This document shows positions 1 to 12,125 of a stretch of DNA of 64,000 nt, in pieces. The notes under the pieces are model-generated. The model did not search any database. It worked only from the letters and a program-made list of their open reading frames with translations, and was not told the DNA's origin. Each line of letters opens with the position of its first letter. Within the stretch, counting starts at the first letter, position 1. Both the position numbers and the translations under genes were made by a program. The stretch comes from Anastatus disparis. Lineage: Eukaryota; Arthropoda; Insecta; Hymenoptera; Eupelmidae. The stretch lies in contig JAFFSR010000343.1 in assembly GCA_017163975.1 (NCBI GenBank), positions 4,844,001 through 4,908,000 on the forward strand, given 5' to 3'.

Positions 1-880
1 CCCAAATATGTGTGTGTCCTCTTCTAATTTCTTTTACTCTGATCACTGTTCTAAATTTTTTATGCGATGATTCTTATTCGTCTTCTCTTACTTCCTCTTC
101 ATCACACACACATACGCTCAAGATGCGTATAACTTTATGCTTTAATTTGTTTAAGTTAACTTGTGCGTTTTATAGATTCACAACAAGTGTTAATTAAATT
201 TTTGTTTTCTACTAGTCATAGCAATTGTTATTGCTCTATTCTTTGTTAATCTAGTATTATCTTCACTTTATATTTATTTTTTATTTTTTTCTATCTTCTT
301 ATGCGCCGACTAGTCTTTACCGTCTATACATGCTTAGAATACATATACATATACATACGTGTACGTATATGCACGGTGTAGAGTTTCAGCTAAGAGAAAA
401 GGATTGTGACGATCCCTTCTGTAATGTTCTCTCTCCTCCTAATGTGTGAAATATTGACGCGCCAGAATTTCCAATTCGCTCTACTAGCTTACAGATCTCC
501 CCATCTCTCTTACTCCTTATCTCTATCTCATTCTTCTATCTTCAACCTCTTCTTTTTGACTCATCGACTCCTAGCGCACGCGCGATTGTTGCTGGGTATT
601 GGTGTATACGTGGTCGTTCAACTGGCTGCTAGAGCATCACCGATGCTCACACACAGGAGCTATCGATGTGCGTGTAGTCGCCGCCGCTCGCGTCTGCTAT
701 ACATGTCTCGTCGTCTCGTGATACCGGTAAACAAAAAAAACTATCTTGTTAATTAATTTCTTTTTTTCTTTATTTAACGTGCGCCCGAGTCGGTAGTTTA
801 TTGCTGGTGGTGTGTCATTGTGCGCAGTAGGGAGTGTTCTTTAATAAATAATAATTATTTATTTATAGTGTCGTGCCACA
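1..880. other. Interval with no supported gene
   Basis: I see nothing that can be defended as a gene. The sequence is AT-rich with pyrimidine-rich stretches; the longest open frame, at 406-756, starts at GTG, is strongly serine/leucine/arginine biased, and reads through a CT-rich stretch. There is no domain, splice signal or repeat boundary I can place. Confidence 0.5.
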
Positions 881-896
881 TCACAATTTTCATTGC

Positions 897-3150
897 GTTT
901 AAAGTTATAATTCATTCAAATATCATGAGCGACAAATTCCCAGAGGCATCTAAATTAAAGAATTTATATAAAAAAATATTTAGCGTGAGCTGATTGAAGA
1001 ATTACTAGAGTGACAGAATCCTTTAAGCAGCAGTAAGATCACCAACATCTTTTAATTACACTGAAAGTCTCAATAGTTTCAAATATCAAGAGCGACAAAC
1101 TCTCTAAATCATTTTCATTCAAAGCACTTGTATAAAAACATTTACTATGTGCTTGGATTTTATTAATTAAGGAACAACGAATTCCTTGCAGCTACTATAA
1201 TATCAGAAATATTTTTTTATTGCGTTTAAAGTATTGACGGTTAATAACCCCAAGAGCGACAAATCCCTAGATGCATTACAATCACAAATTTGCATAGAAA
1301 TCATTTTAGTGTGCTAGGAATCATAGATTTCAAAGGCGACAAAATCCTTGAATCTTTTGTTGTCTCAGAACCATATTTTTATTGTGTTCAAAGTTTTAAT
1401 TTGTTTAAATATCATGAGCGACAAATTCCCAGACGCATATAAATTTAATAACTTACAGAAAAAATATTTAGAGTAACCAGTTTGAAGAATCACTATAGCG
1501 AGAAAATTCTTAAGGCCTCAGTAAGGTCACAAAAAATCTTACAATTGCACCCAAAGTCTTATTAGCTTTAAACATCAAAAGCGACCACCGCTCGAATGCA
1601 TTTTAATTCAGAAAACTTCCATAAAAACATTTCCTATGTGCTTGAATTTAATAATTCAATTCTTAACTCTTGAGTTAACAATCTCAAGTCGACAAATTCC
1701 TAGATGCATTACAATCACAACAATTTGCATAAAAATCATTTTAGCGTGCTAGGAACCATAGATTTTAAAAGCGATAAAATCTTTGAACCTTCTGTATTAT
1801 TAGAATCGAATTTTTATTGGATTCGACGTTATAATTTATTAAAATATCATGAGCGACAAATTCCCAGACGCATCTCAATTGAAATACTGATATAAAAAAA
1901 TATTTAGAGAGAGATGATTGAAGAATTTTAGAGCGACAAAATCCTTTAAGCATCAGTAAGATCACAAACATCTTTTAATTGCGCTTCAAGTCTTAATTGT
2001 TCTGATTATCAAGAGCGACTCATTTCCAAATGCATCTCAATTAAAATCAAATTCACATTAAAAAATTTTGTATGTGCTTGGATGTAAAGATATTTAAGGT
2101 GACAAATTTTCTATAGCTACTTTAGTATCAGAAATATCGCATGACTTATTAGATACATTAAGGAGATGTAAAACGAACACTACATCTGTACTTATAGATA
2201 TTAGCTTCCTTTCCATTTCATTGCTAAATTACCAGAAAAGAAATGCATTAGCTTGTAGTATGTACCATGATGATTATTTAGATAAATTTTTAAATAAATT
2301 CATTCATTAGCTTTTAAGATATTTGGATTCCTGTACAAAATTGAAATATTTTAATACATAATTTTGGAACCCAAAATTCTCAATAACTAATGAATGAATT
2401 TATTTAAAAATTTAACCGAATAATCTTCATGGTAATACTACAAGCTAATGCATTTTTTTATTGAAAATTTTGCAATAAAATGTAAAGATAGTGAATATTT
2501 ATGAGTACAGGTGTAGTGTCTATTTCACATCCCCTTAAGAAAAAAGTTTCCATCTTCACTCAGGCTCAATGGCCACATCTGGGTCTGGGTCAAATTTTGG
2601 GACTTGCGAACTATTCTATTAAGATGAAGGACTTGCAAACTATTCTATTCTTAGTGTGACAAAAAAGCGACAAATCATGCAACCAAAATGGAGTTGCTAG
2701 ACCTAGCCGTTCCTGAGCTGCTGCGGTGGATGCTGTAGCTTAATATTAAGCTAGAGTAGCCATTATTTTTTGGGAACGGCTGGAGCGACAAAATTCAGTG
2801 TAGCATCAAATGTCAGCGACAAATTAGCAACAAATTATTAAATATCGCATGACTTATTAGATACATTAAGGAAAAAAGTTTCCATTTTCACTTAGGTCCA
2901 ATGACCATATTTGGGTCTGGGTCAAGTTTTAGGACTTACGAACTATTCTATCTTAGAGCGACAAAAAAGCGACAAATTATGCAACCAGAACGAAGTTGCT
3001 AGCTCTAGCCTTTCCTGAGTTACTGTAGTGGATGCTACAGCTTAATATTAAGCTAGAGTAGCCATTGTTTTTTGGAAACGGCTGGAGCGACATAATCCGG
3101 TATAGAGCAACAAATCAGCAACAAATTAGTGACAAAATATGGTACTATTT
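897..3150. repeat. Complex tandem repeat built on AGCGACAAA
   Basis: The motif (G)AGCGACAAA recurs at intervals of roughly 50-100 bp. A longer unit of about 440-480 bp is repeated about three times; its copies start near 880, 1370 and 1810 and share the phrase ATCATGAGCGACAAATTCCC. Further right, a segment running from about 2117 across the MITE to 2800 is duplicated at about 2843-3115: both copies carry GGGTCTGGGTCAA, CTTAATATTAAGCTAGAGTAG and the run of GCGACAAA motifs. Open frames inside are short and not conserved between copies, so I regard this as non-coding satellite-like DNA. Confidence 0.8.
2162..2534. mobile_element. Hairpin MITE with TTAA target-site duplication
   Basis: A 373-bp segment lies between two TTAA tetranucleotides (2158-2161 and 2535-2538). 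Its arms are inverted repeats throughout, for example GGAGATG at the left end against CATCCCC at the right, and AATGCATTAGCTTGTAGTAT near 2243 against its complement near 2437-2456. The duplicate flank at 2843-2885 has the same sequence on both sides of a single TTAA (2866-2869) without the insert, so it is the empty site. TTAA duplication is typical of piggyBac and Kolobok superfamilies; which one mobilised it cannot be told from the sequence. Confidence 0.9.
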
Positions 3151-3174
3151 CGAGCTTGGCCCTATGAAACGGAT

Positions 3175-3340
3175 TCCGTAGCTTAATATACATGTATTTT
3201 AATATCCATGTATATATTATGTATATAGCACATTTTTCATATGTATAGATATACAAACAATGTTAAAGTGTTTCCCAAGCTTTCGCATGAAAAATGTAAC
3301 CCAGAAGAAGCCCTCTATAAGCGTCTATCTTCTTTGATAA
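3175..3340. mobile_element. Decayed relative of the 18.0-kb hAT-type MITE
   Basis: The right half resembles the MITE at 18005-18239: both have a TATAGATATACA stretch followed by AATGTTAAA, a GTGT(C/T) block, an AACCCAGAAG phrase and the terminal TATAAGCGTCTATCTT. The left terminus is not recognisable and no target-site duplication is visible. Treat it as a degraded fragment. Confidence 0.45.
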
Positions 3341-3843
3341 AAATTACATATGACACTCACAATAATAATACAAATATGTACGTATAAACACTTTTCAGAT
3401 TTAATGATGCATCAATATACTTTTATAGGTAAAATTGTAATATATTACAATCACGCCAAAAACAATTTTTTTAAATTAATGAATAATTATGTTCATCTTC
3501 TCATGACATGTGAACTACAACTAAACAAAGTGATGGGTCGAAACACAGTCAAAAGTTTTCACTTTGTTAATATGAATAAACTGATTATTACAATAAATAC
3601 GGTGTACAGTTCAACGACTAAACGTATAAATTATAACAATTCATGTATCTATTTCAAAAATACAGATTTTAAATCTTGCCTATCTTGTATTAAATTGACA
3701 TCAAATTGACATATGTGAATCATGTTGTAAAAAATATTGTAATATACAAAATAAAAAATTTTAATTGGAAATTCTATTTATGGCACTCTTGAAATTCATT
3801 GAATCTGTTACATAGTTTATATTATTAGTTCATAGCTACATAT

Positions 3844-5002
3844 CCCGAGTAACCTTTTTATTACGGCAACCAACTTCTCTCAGTTGGGCCACCTTCGGCT
3901 GCCGAAGTCGGGCCACCGAATGGGTGAGGCGTGGTGGCGAGCGTGGTCCTATGATGGCCAGCCGAAAATCGTATAGATTTTGTCATAATATCGATGTGTA
4001 TCTTACATAACCTCGAAATATTCTTTATTGTATTTTCATGCTATGGTAAAACTTTTTTTTAATTGAAAATTAAAAATGAGTGATTGAATTAATAAAAATG
4101 ATTTTCTTTGGACTCGACCTGAACTCGTTAATAATTAATTTCGAAATTCCGCCCGAATACACGGACAAATACAACCTAAAACCAAATGATAAAAACATAA
4201 TAAAAAACTGATTATTCTCGTGGAAATGAGAACTAATTACCACAGATAATATAATTGATAAATTAATTTGTTATTCGAGTAACTCAAGTTCTTCATATTT
4301 TGTCGAGTAATTTATATTTTCTCGAGTACTCGAGTAATTCATATTTTTTCGAATACTCAAGTAATTTATATTTTTTCGAATACTCGATTTATTCGATTAA
4401 TTCATATTTTTTCGAGTACTCAAGTGAATTGAGAAATTCAAATTTTTTTCGAGTACTCGAGTAATTCGAGTAATTTATATTTTTTTCGAGTACTTGGAAC
4501 GAAAACTTGAGTACGCCTTTAAGTGCGAGTACTCAATTGTCGAGTACTCGCGAGTAATTTTTTCTTCCAGTTTGAGTTAAGTACTCGAAACTATCAGTAC
4601 TCGACAAAAATATGAACTTGAATAACTATAGTATAACTCGAATAATTCGAATCACTTGAATAACTCGAGTTACTCGAACAACTCGAATAACTCAAGTTAC
4701 TTAAATTTTTTCACTAATGAAAACTATATTAAAAAATAGACAGCTGCTTGAACAATCAATCGATCGGTTACCATTGGAAATCAGCTGTTTTTTATATAAA
4801 TAATTGTACATAAATTATACGTTCAATTCTATGATTTTATAAGCTAGATTCGGCTGCCCTCTCAGGGCCCCGTTTCGCCGCCACGCCTCACGCCGATGTG
4901 GTGCCACTGTGGCGACAGTTCGGTAAGAGTTTCGGTGCCACTGAGGGTGATTCGGCACCGACTTCGGGCCCTCTGCACGCCGAAGTGAAAAGGTTACTCG
5001 GG
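3844..5002. mobile_element. Non-autonomous element with CCCGAGTAACC ends
   Basis: The ends are inverted: CCCGAGTAACCTTTT at 3844 and AAAAGGTTACTCGGG ending at 5002. Just inside each end lies a GC-rich block (about 3866-3965 and 4846-4985) that is also partly inverted: GTGAGGCGTGGTGGCG on the left against CGCCGCCACGCCTCAC on the right. These stand out sharply from the AT-rich surroundings. The centre (4267-4690) is a degenerate array of TTCGAGTACTCGAGTAATTTATA-type units. There is no coding capacity. No convincing target-site duplication is visible beyond a possible TA/AT. Superfamily unknown. Confidence 0.75.
4267..4690. repeat. CTCGAGTA palindromic minisatellite
   Basis: More than a dozen copies of CGAGTA or its complement TACTCG are separated by TTTATATTTTTT-like spacers, so many units are themselves palindromic (CGAGTACTCG). 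The orientation shifts towards CTCGAATAA/CTCGAGTT near 4620-4690. It forms the core of the element at 3844-5002. Confidence 0.8.
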
Positions 5003-6138
5003 ATAATCTACGGTTTTATATTTGACATATTATATTTTATATATGGCTGATTCCATTCAGATTCATGCAGGCCGTCACTGATCGACTTTTTTTTTTCTTC
5101 TAAGTAATAAAAATATCTTCTATTATGTATATGAAGATAAAATTTACCTCGTAAAATGCTCAAAATTTTTTTTTTTTTTACTACAGCAATTTTAGTGTTG
5201 GATGTAAAAACGAAAATTCAAAAATTGAAAATGAACCTCTATTTTTAAATGACTATAGCTCCGTCAATTTTTAACCTTTTTGGTCGTTCTTTTAACGAAA
5301 GTGTGCGGAATTCTGTCTAGTTTTAAATGCAATCTCGATTTTTGTAATACGATTTGATCTTATTGAATTATTTACGAAAAACCGAAGAAAAACGATTTTT
5401 CAAACACAATTTTCTCAAAAACTATATTTTTTTTGTTTTTGAAATTTTTATATGATTTTATACATAAAAAATACTAACTTTTAGGGTAGGTGAGAATATG
5501 CGATTTTTCCTAATTTTTTTTTTTTTACAGATTTTTAAACGTTTTTTTTTATATTTTCGATTTTAAAACATTGATACCATGGCGCATTGTACTATTTTTC
5601 CAACTTTACGTGTTCTTACAACTATCTTGATGCTTTTATTTATTAATATATCAAAAATATCAACAATAATCTTTAAAATAAACCCCGGATCGAATATTTG
5701 GTCAATTAGAACCAAAGTTATGACGATTTCAAGTTAAAAAAAAATGCTGAAACTTTAAATAAATATGATATTTACATTGAGGAAATGCAATTTTCGTTAA
5801 AGATTAAAATCTAAAGATATAAATTTTTTAATTAAAAAAAAAAAGTTATTTTGATGGAAGAATACATAACCATTTATCCTCTTTTTATGGTACATTATTA
5901 TAATAAAAATTTTTTGCGTTGAAGAATATAATTTTTTTATCAGTTTGTATCTCGCGCCTAGAATTTAAATTTATTTTGTAGGGAGTTGACGCATGTCACT
6001 ACTAGGTGGCGATGATTCGTTCTTTGCATTCTCATTAACGACTTGACGCGTTTAAAAATATAAGAAAAGGAAGATAAAAAATAAAGTGGTTTAAGAAAAA
6101 TTATTTTTTTCGATCTGTCATTGAACAGAATATCAATA

Positions 6139-8186
6139 ATGGCATCACTGATTGTTAAAATAAAGTGCAAGGATTTGAAAGAAAGGCACAAAAAAGTGGT
6201 TTATGATCGCTCTAAAAGTCCGCTTAGAGAATTAGGTGATCTAACGGAGTCTTTGAAGCGCTTGTATCCAAATACTTCTTTCTCTAGAGAAGATAAAGTA
6301 TGCCCTTCGTGTTACAAAATATTATTAGATGAAGTGAAAAATGCGCCTATTTTATCGACTTCAAGCAGTCAACAATCTCTGGAAGATTTTATTCATAGTG
6401 AGGCTGTGGTAGAACAGCTCAACGAGACTTCAAGTAATTTGAAATTAAACATTTCACCAATTAAAATGCCTCAAAGTATCAATATCAAGATGCGAGAATC
6501 TTATGCTTTCCGAAAAAGAAAACAAATAAACGATGCATTTGATTCACAAATAGCAAGTAAAATTATGAAAGTCTACGATATAACGGATTTGCCCGCATTG
6601 AATGAAAATAATGAATGTAAAACAAATGATAAATGGCTTGAGAATATTAGAATTGCATTAGATAATTGTTCAAATTTTCTTGAGAAAGTGCGATTGTTGA
6701 GTATTATACTAAGTGATATTTCCAAAGGTTATTTATTATCAGTTTTACCAAATGTAACTATTTATATGATTGATCAAGCACGATCATTGGTAAATAATAA
6801 AAAAATTTACAAGCAGTCTGAGAACTATTGTGGTCATTCTTCGGATAGTGAAATTGTAATGAAAGTAAAGGATTATTATCTGAACGATGATTTTAATTGT
6901 TCTCGCCAAAGTGCAAATAAAAGCGACACAGTATCTATCAAAGAAAATGATATAAAAACTAAAAAAGTCAAACGCTTTCTTACGCGAAGTATAAAAGAAA
7001 TATATCAATTATTTAAAGACGAAAATCCTGAAATGAAAACAAAAATTGGTAAATCAACATTCTACGCTTTAAGACCGAAGTGGGTTATACCACATCCACC
7101 CACCGATTCGTATATTTGCGTTTACTGCGAGAATCTTAAACTTATGTCAGATGCTTCGAATAATTATAAAAAAGAGAATAAACAAGACGTTGCAGATTTG
7201 GAATTGAAAATATGTTCTTCACTTTTTTGTTCAAAAGATGATATAAAATGTGTACTAAGAGAATGTGAAGAATGTCTCATTGGAGATTCTATTGATTTAC
7301 AAGTAATTTTTTTGACAGGAGAAGATTTATATGAAGAAATAATTTATGGTCTTTGGGAAAAATCAAATTTACTGAATAAAACTAGCACAATTAAAAATTT
7401 CTTAATAGAGTTAAGAGAGCGTGCTCTCACTGTAAGAGCTCATAAATTGGTCAAAGAAATTCAACGTATAGCAATTAAAGAGGTTAAACTTTTAGCGAAA
7501 AATAATGACTTCCAATTAGTTATTCATGTCGATTTTGTAGAAAATTGGACAGTTCTGCTTTAAAATGAAATTCAAAGCTATCATTAGAGTAAAAACCAAA
7601 TATCAATATTTACGTCAGTATGCTATTTTGGAAATGGTAAAACAGTCAGTTATGTCACCGTCTTTGACGATATTAAACATGATTCGTCTCATGCCCTAAT
7701 GGCTATAAATTTAATTATTGATAACTTAAAACAAAAACATATTGCGCAAGATCTTGATGAAATCATAACCATTTCCGATGGAGCTGCCAGTCATTTTAAA
7801 AATAGATATCAATTCTATGAGCTTCAAAACTCAAAAGTAAACAGAAAATGGCTTTTTTCTGCAACAGGTCATGGTAAAGACGCTTGTGACGGTATTGGTG
7901 GTTTAGTTAAACATTATGCTACCACGCATAATCTGTCCAAGAAGAGTGCAGATTTTATTAGAAACGCTAAAAATTTCGCCACTCACGTATCAAAATATAC
8001 TCCGTCGATTAACATTCTTGTTATCCGCAAGGACGAGTTAGAAGTTTTTGGACTGACAAAAAAATGGAATGGTTAGGAAATGCAAAAGAAATTAAAGGTA
8101 TTCAAAAGATTCACTGTTGGAAAAGTGAACAAAACCAAATCTACACTGCCAAAACTTCGAGACATGAGTGGCAAGAAGTAAATTGA
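6139..8186 (+). pseudogene. Transposase (DDE-like, unassigned superfamily), disrupted
   Basis: The reading frame runs from the ATG at 6139 to 7563, then continues in the same frame after two nonsense codons (TAA 7561-7563, TAG 7585-7587) to about 8070, where a frameshift leads to a final stop at 8186. The N-terminal part has a CPSC pair like a small zinc-binding region (VCPSCYKIL). The middle has CVYCENLKL. The catalytic-looking part has HVDFVENW, then SDGAASHFKN and HGKDACDGIGG. The same order of motifs occurs in the 25.4-27.7 kb gene, which makes a shared transposase family secure. Asp in HVDF and in SDG are my candidates for metal-binding residues. I cannot name the superfamily; Kolobok is one possibility because TTAA MITEs are nearby. 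It is inactive as written. Confidence 0.8.
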
Positions 8187-8402
8187 AAGGTTTTATTCAA
8201 ATTCGGATTTTTTTATTCACATTAGTTCTCAATTCATTAGTGTTCTTTCTTAATTGTATCGCATATTATTTGTTCATTGAAAATGACCAAATAATATATT
8301 TTAGTATTTAAAAAACTCACCTTTTCAAAATTCAAAATTCAAATTCGAAATTCAAAATTCAGAATTTGAAATTCAAAATTTAAAGTTAATATATTTATTT
8401 AA

Positions 8403-8783
8403 GAAGGGGCTGAACTATCTGTCTTTGTCTAATAGCGTTTTTCATCATTTATGTAAACACTATCCGGTATAACAAGAAAAAAATAGCAGCCCCCGCTAAA
8501 TATTAGTATAATAAGTGAATTTTGTAATAACAACCAAATTTTTTCACTGCGTAGTTTTTGAATAATTAGAGACCTACCAAAAAAAGATAAGTTATATTCT
8601 AGATTGCTAGTAGGTCTCTAATTAGTCAAAAACTATGCGGTAAAAAATTTGGTTGCTATTACGAAATTTACTAATTATACTAATATCTAGCGGGGGCTGC
8701 TATTTTTTTCTTGTTATACCGGATAGTGTTTACATAAATGATGAAAAACGCTATTAGACAAAGACAGATAGTTCGGCCCCTTC
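8403..8783. mobile_element. Hairpin MITE, TTAA target site, copy 1
   Basis: A 381-bp near-palindrome, GAAGGGGC at the left and GCCCCTTC at the right, is flanked by TTAA (8399-8402 and 8784-8787). It sits in the right arm of the 5043-9505 element. The uninterrupted left arm of that element carries the matching single TTAA near 5757 (CTTTAAATAAATAT), so the insertion site and the 4-bp duplication are confirmed internally. A second copy is at 48427-48808. Confidence 0.92.
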
Positions 8784-9505
8784 TTAAAGTTTCAGCATTT
8801 TTTCTTTAAACTTTAAATCGTCATAACTTTAGTTCTAATTGATCAAAATATTCGATCCGGGGTTTATTTTAAAGATTATTGTTGATATTTTTGATATATT
8901 AATAAATAAAAGCATCACAATAGTTGTAAAAACTCGTAAAGTTGGAAAAATAGTACGATGCGCCATGGTATCAATGTTTTAAAATCGAAAATATAAAAAA
9001 AAACGTTTAAAAATCTGTTGAAAAAAAAATTAGGAAAAATCGCATATTCTCACCTACCCTAAAAATTAGTATTTTTTATGTATAAAATCATATAAAAATT
9101 TCAAAAACAAAAAAAATATAATTTTTGAGAAAATCGTGTTTGAAAAATCGTTTTTCTTCGGTTTTTCGTAAATAATTTAATGAGATCAAATCGTATTACA
9201 AAAATCGAGATTGCATTTAAAACTAGACAGAATCCCGCACACTTTTGTTAAAAGAACGACCAAAAAGGTTAAAACTTGACGGAGCTATAGTCATTTAAAA
9301 ATAGAGGTTCATTTTCAATTTTTGAATTTTCGTTTTTACATCCAGCACTAAAATTGCTGTAGTAAAAAAAAAAAAATTTTTGAGCTTTCTACGAGGTAAA
9401 TTTTATCTTCATATACATAATAGAAGATATTTTTATTACTTAGAAGAAAAAAAAAATTTGATCAGTGACGGCCTGCATGAATCTGAATGGAATCAGCCAT
9501 ATATA

Positions 9506-10420
9506 CAATTACTTCTTATTTTATGTAGTAACTATGTGATACTGTAATGAACCGAGTTCATTACCAATAAATGTTAAAACAAAAATTTTATTTTAATTAA
9601 AATTAAAATGATTAAAATGATAATAGAAAAAAATAAGATTGATCAAGTACTAAATAAACGAACACAAGAAATAAATAGCACGACGTAAGAAATTAAGATC
9701 AAACAGTGGCTGAAGGAAACCAAAAAGAAACATAAGCTGAAGTCACAGGGTTCATTATAATTTTTTAAAAACAAAATATAAATAGGAACAACAATATTAA
9801 TAATAAATAAAAGCGAAAATAATCGCCATAAAATAATGATAAATAAACAAATACGAGGGATGAATAGCAACAAATCCAGTTGACCTCAATGAAATCAAGG
9901 CTTGGCGGCCGCATGAAACAGCAAAGGAAGGAGAAGTATAAGCTGAATAGCATGCTAAAAAAAGATACGGGCAGGCGGTAAGCTTAGAAACAGCCATAAG
10001 CCTGACAACGATGAACGGCTTCGCAGAAAAACGAAGTTAACTTAGGAGAGTATGAAAAGATTTCAGCGAAGCGGTAGGGGAATAAAGCGCAGTATGAAAA
10101 CAGATAAGGCCGTCCCTGAAGAAAAATACATAGTGGAGGGACATTAAAACCAATTTGTGGGTTTAATTATACAAGTACTGCAAAACTTAAAAGAAAAGCT
10201 TTGGCGGAATATCAAAAAAACAGGAAACCGAAAAGATAACGGCAAAAAGTAATTGCCAATAAACTTCGAGTTGACCTCTTTCTAGTCAACTGAAATTATG
10301 GTTTCCAGAAAAAAACCATACATGGAGGGCCGACTGGCAACCAATCAGAATATCTGAACATCGTACGAATGGGCAGAAATATATACTGCCGCTAGCAACA
10401 ACGAAGCTTGTAGAAGCTTG
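9506..10420. other. Interval with no supported gene
   Basis: AT-rich to about 9880, then more balanced composition. Short minus-strand open frames are rich in hydrophobic residues but have no recognisable domain. Composition shifts near 9895 (a GGCGGCCGC stretch) suggest a junction, possibly the start of an unrecognised element that ends near 11300. Confidence 0.4.
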
Positions 10421-10428
10421 ACTTAGAG

Positions 10429-10436
10429 TATAAAAA
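10429..10436 (+). promoter_or_regulatory. TATA box candidate
   Basis: TATAAAAA is followed about 40 bp downstream by pyrimidine-rich CTCTCTCTTCAGG and by a short hairpin-prone segment (CTCTTCGGATCGGAAGCC near 10494). The layout resembles that at 39679, where a TATA box precedes a hairpin-repeat array. It may belong to an LTR-like or other repeat promoter; no coding partner is visible. Confidence 0.35.
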
Positions 10437-10659
10437 GCTTGGAGCTTATAGGCGAAACTCTCTCTTCAGGTCGAACCACCAGCGGAGCAACGCCTCTCTT
10501 CGGATCGGAAGCCAGCAGAGCAACAGCTTTAGGCCAGATTGGAGGGCAATGGAGCCCCCTCTTTTTCCCGACCAACTTCTTGATGACCACGTCAAATCAG
10601 CCGAGCAGCCGACACGTCACCGGAACCTGCAGCAACCAGCCACCGCCCTTCATTATAAG

Positions 10660-10765
10660 TCAACAGTCAACTACATCAGTCAACAGTCATTATAAGTCGA
10701 CAGTAAACTACATCCGTCAACAGTCAACTATACCAGTCAACAGTCAATTAAACTAGTCAACCGTT
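10660..10765. repeat. AGTCAACAGTCA short tandem repeat
   Basis: About five copies of a unit containing (A)GTCAACAGTCAACTA, separated by short variable words such as CATC or TATACC. It follows a TATA-like box and a GC-richer stretch. No coding role is apparent; the open frame through it simply reads the repeat. Confidence 0.7.
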
Positions 10766-11374
10766 AAAGATATCAACCAGAGAACAAGGTGGAAGTGTGG
10801 GGAAGCGGAGATCTACACACCAGAACAAGAAAAAAAAAAGAACAAGGTAGAGAGTCTTTCAATATTGGTTAATTGTAAATTTCAAAAAAAAAGATAGAGA
10901 GAAAAACATGTCTCGGGAACGCGTTGATTCTATTGCTAATTCGCTGAGTAAATGTTGAGCGTCACGAATTGTTGAAAATTAAAATTTAAATTAGAAAAAG
11001 AAAAGTTCAGAAAGGAAATGCAAAGAAAAGAAAAAGAAAACTTGGTATGGGGTAACACGGTTTGCCACGAAGTAAAACAAATATAATAATAAAAAAAATT
11101 TAATTAACTATGTACGAAGCAAGGCTTCTTAGGTAAATTGAAGAGGGAAAAAGAATTTGGCAATGACATGGGTTTTTTTTATTGTTCTACCTATCCTTGC
11201 TGCATCTTTTTTTTTTAGACTTCCAACCCCGGAGACGTAGCGCTCGCGCGTTAGTCAAACGGAAGTCGATGGATGGCTGAAATACAGTCATCCATTACAA
11301 AAATTGTTTGACTTATATGCTGAACATAACAATACGCTTATTAAGCCAATTTGATGAATTAGATTTATTTTTTA

Positions 11375-11423
11375 AAATACGTTTAGTTGCCAAAAAGTAT
11401 GTTTTTGGCAACTAAACGTATTT
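11375..11423. repeat. Perfect 22-bp hairpin
   Basis: AAATACGTTTAGTTGCCAAA at the left continues to a 22-base arm, a 5-base loop (GTATG) and an exact complementary arm. It is isolated in AT-rich DNA. It could be the remnant of a MITE or a small-RNA-type hairpin; nothing else supports either reading. Confidence 0.75.
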
Positions 11424-12120
11424 ATTCCTTTTCTTGTGTTACAAGTCATATCTTCTAGACTTATGACCACGAGGAAATGCCTTTAAATGTTCATACTTTC
11501 TTTGTGACCATGAGTCTGGAAGATACCACTCGAAACACTTGTCAGAAGTTTAATACTTTTCTTATAAATATTTACTTTTTCATATGTACCCAACATAAAA
11601 TATAAATGTATGTTATATATAAACTATAATATTTCAAATATGTAACCATATATAGATTGATAAATATTATTTTTATTCGTATATCAATATACAAAAGCGT
11701 GTAATACAATTTAAAAATATAAAAATAAAAATTGCACTTTAAATCTTACAAAATGTATAAATATAAATGTAAATATCGCACAGGATATCACAGTCAATCA
11801 CTGAACTTAATAATACTGAATAAGTCACCAAAAAAGTGATATCACGGATTAATGCAAAAATGGTAAAATACTCACAACAATCCTATATATTAAAAATCAG
11901 TAACGTAATATCTATTAGACATGATATTTAAAATTTTTAAAAATGAAAATCAATAAATAGTGCCATACAATAATAAGCGTATGCCATGGCATGAAACGCA
12001 GTCAAAAAAATTAAATGAAGTAAAACATTCACTCATTAACCAATTAGCCAATAAATACATTCACACTTCAAGACTATATATGAGACGTTACAATAAATTA
12101 ATTAACATAGAAAATAAAAT
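11424..12120. other. AT-rich interval, no supported gene
   Basis: I see no conserved open frame. Its right end probably includes the untranslated 3' region of the minus-strand LINE that follows, because that LINE's reading frame stops at 12126. Confidence 0.4.
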
Positions 12121-12125
12121 TAAGT

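Larger units (their letters stand above)
5043..9505. mobile_element. DNA transposon with ~0.7-kb terminal inverted repeats
   Basis: The left arm (about 5043-5775) and right arm (about 8789-9505) are near-perfect inverted copies: ATATGGCTGATTCCATTC at 5042 appears in reverse complement at about 9488-9505, and blocks such as CCCCGGATCGAATATTTG at 5684 pair with 8850-8870. Between the arms lies a transposase pseudogene on the plus strand. The right arm is interrupted by a TTAA MITE at 8403-8783; about 20 bp of arm remain on its far side. A short AT-rich target duplication (TATA-like) is possible but ambiguous. The encoded protein is related to that of the element at 22010-31067, although the terminal sequences differ. 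Confidence 0.85.

Noticed and set aside
406..756. ORF of 116 codons
   Set aside because: GTG start, biased composition, no splice or domain support.
3350..3709. ORF of 119 codons
   Set aside because: Isolated in AT-rich DNA with no recognisable domain; similar lengths are expected by chance here.
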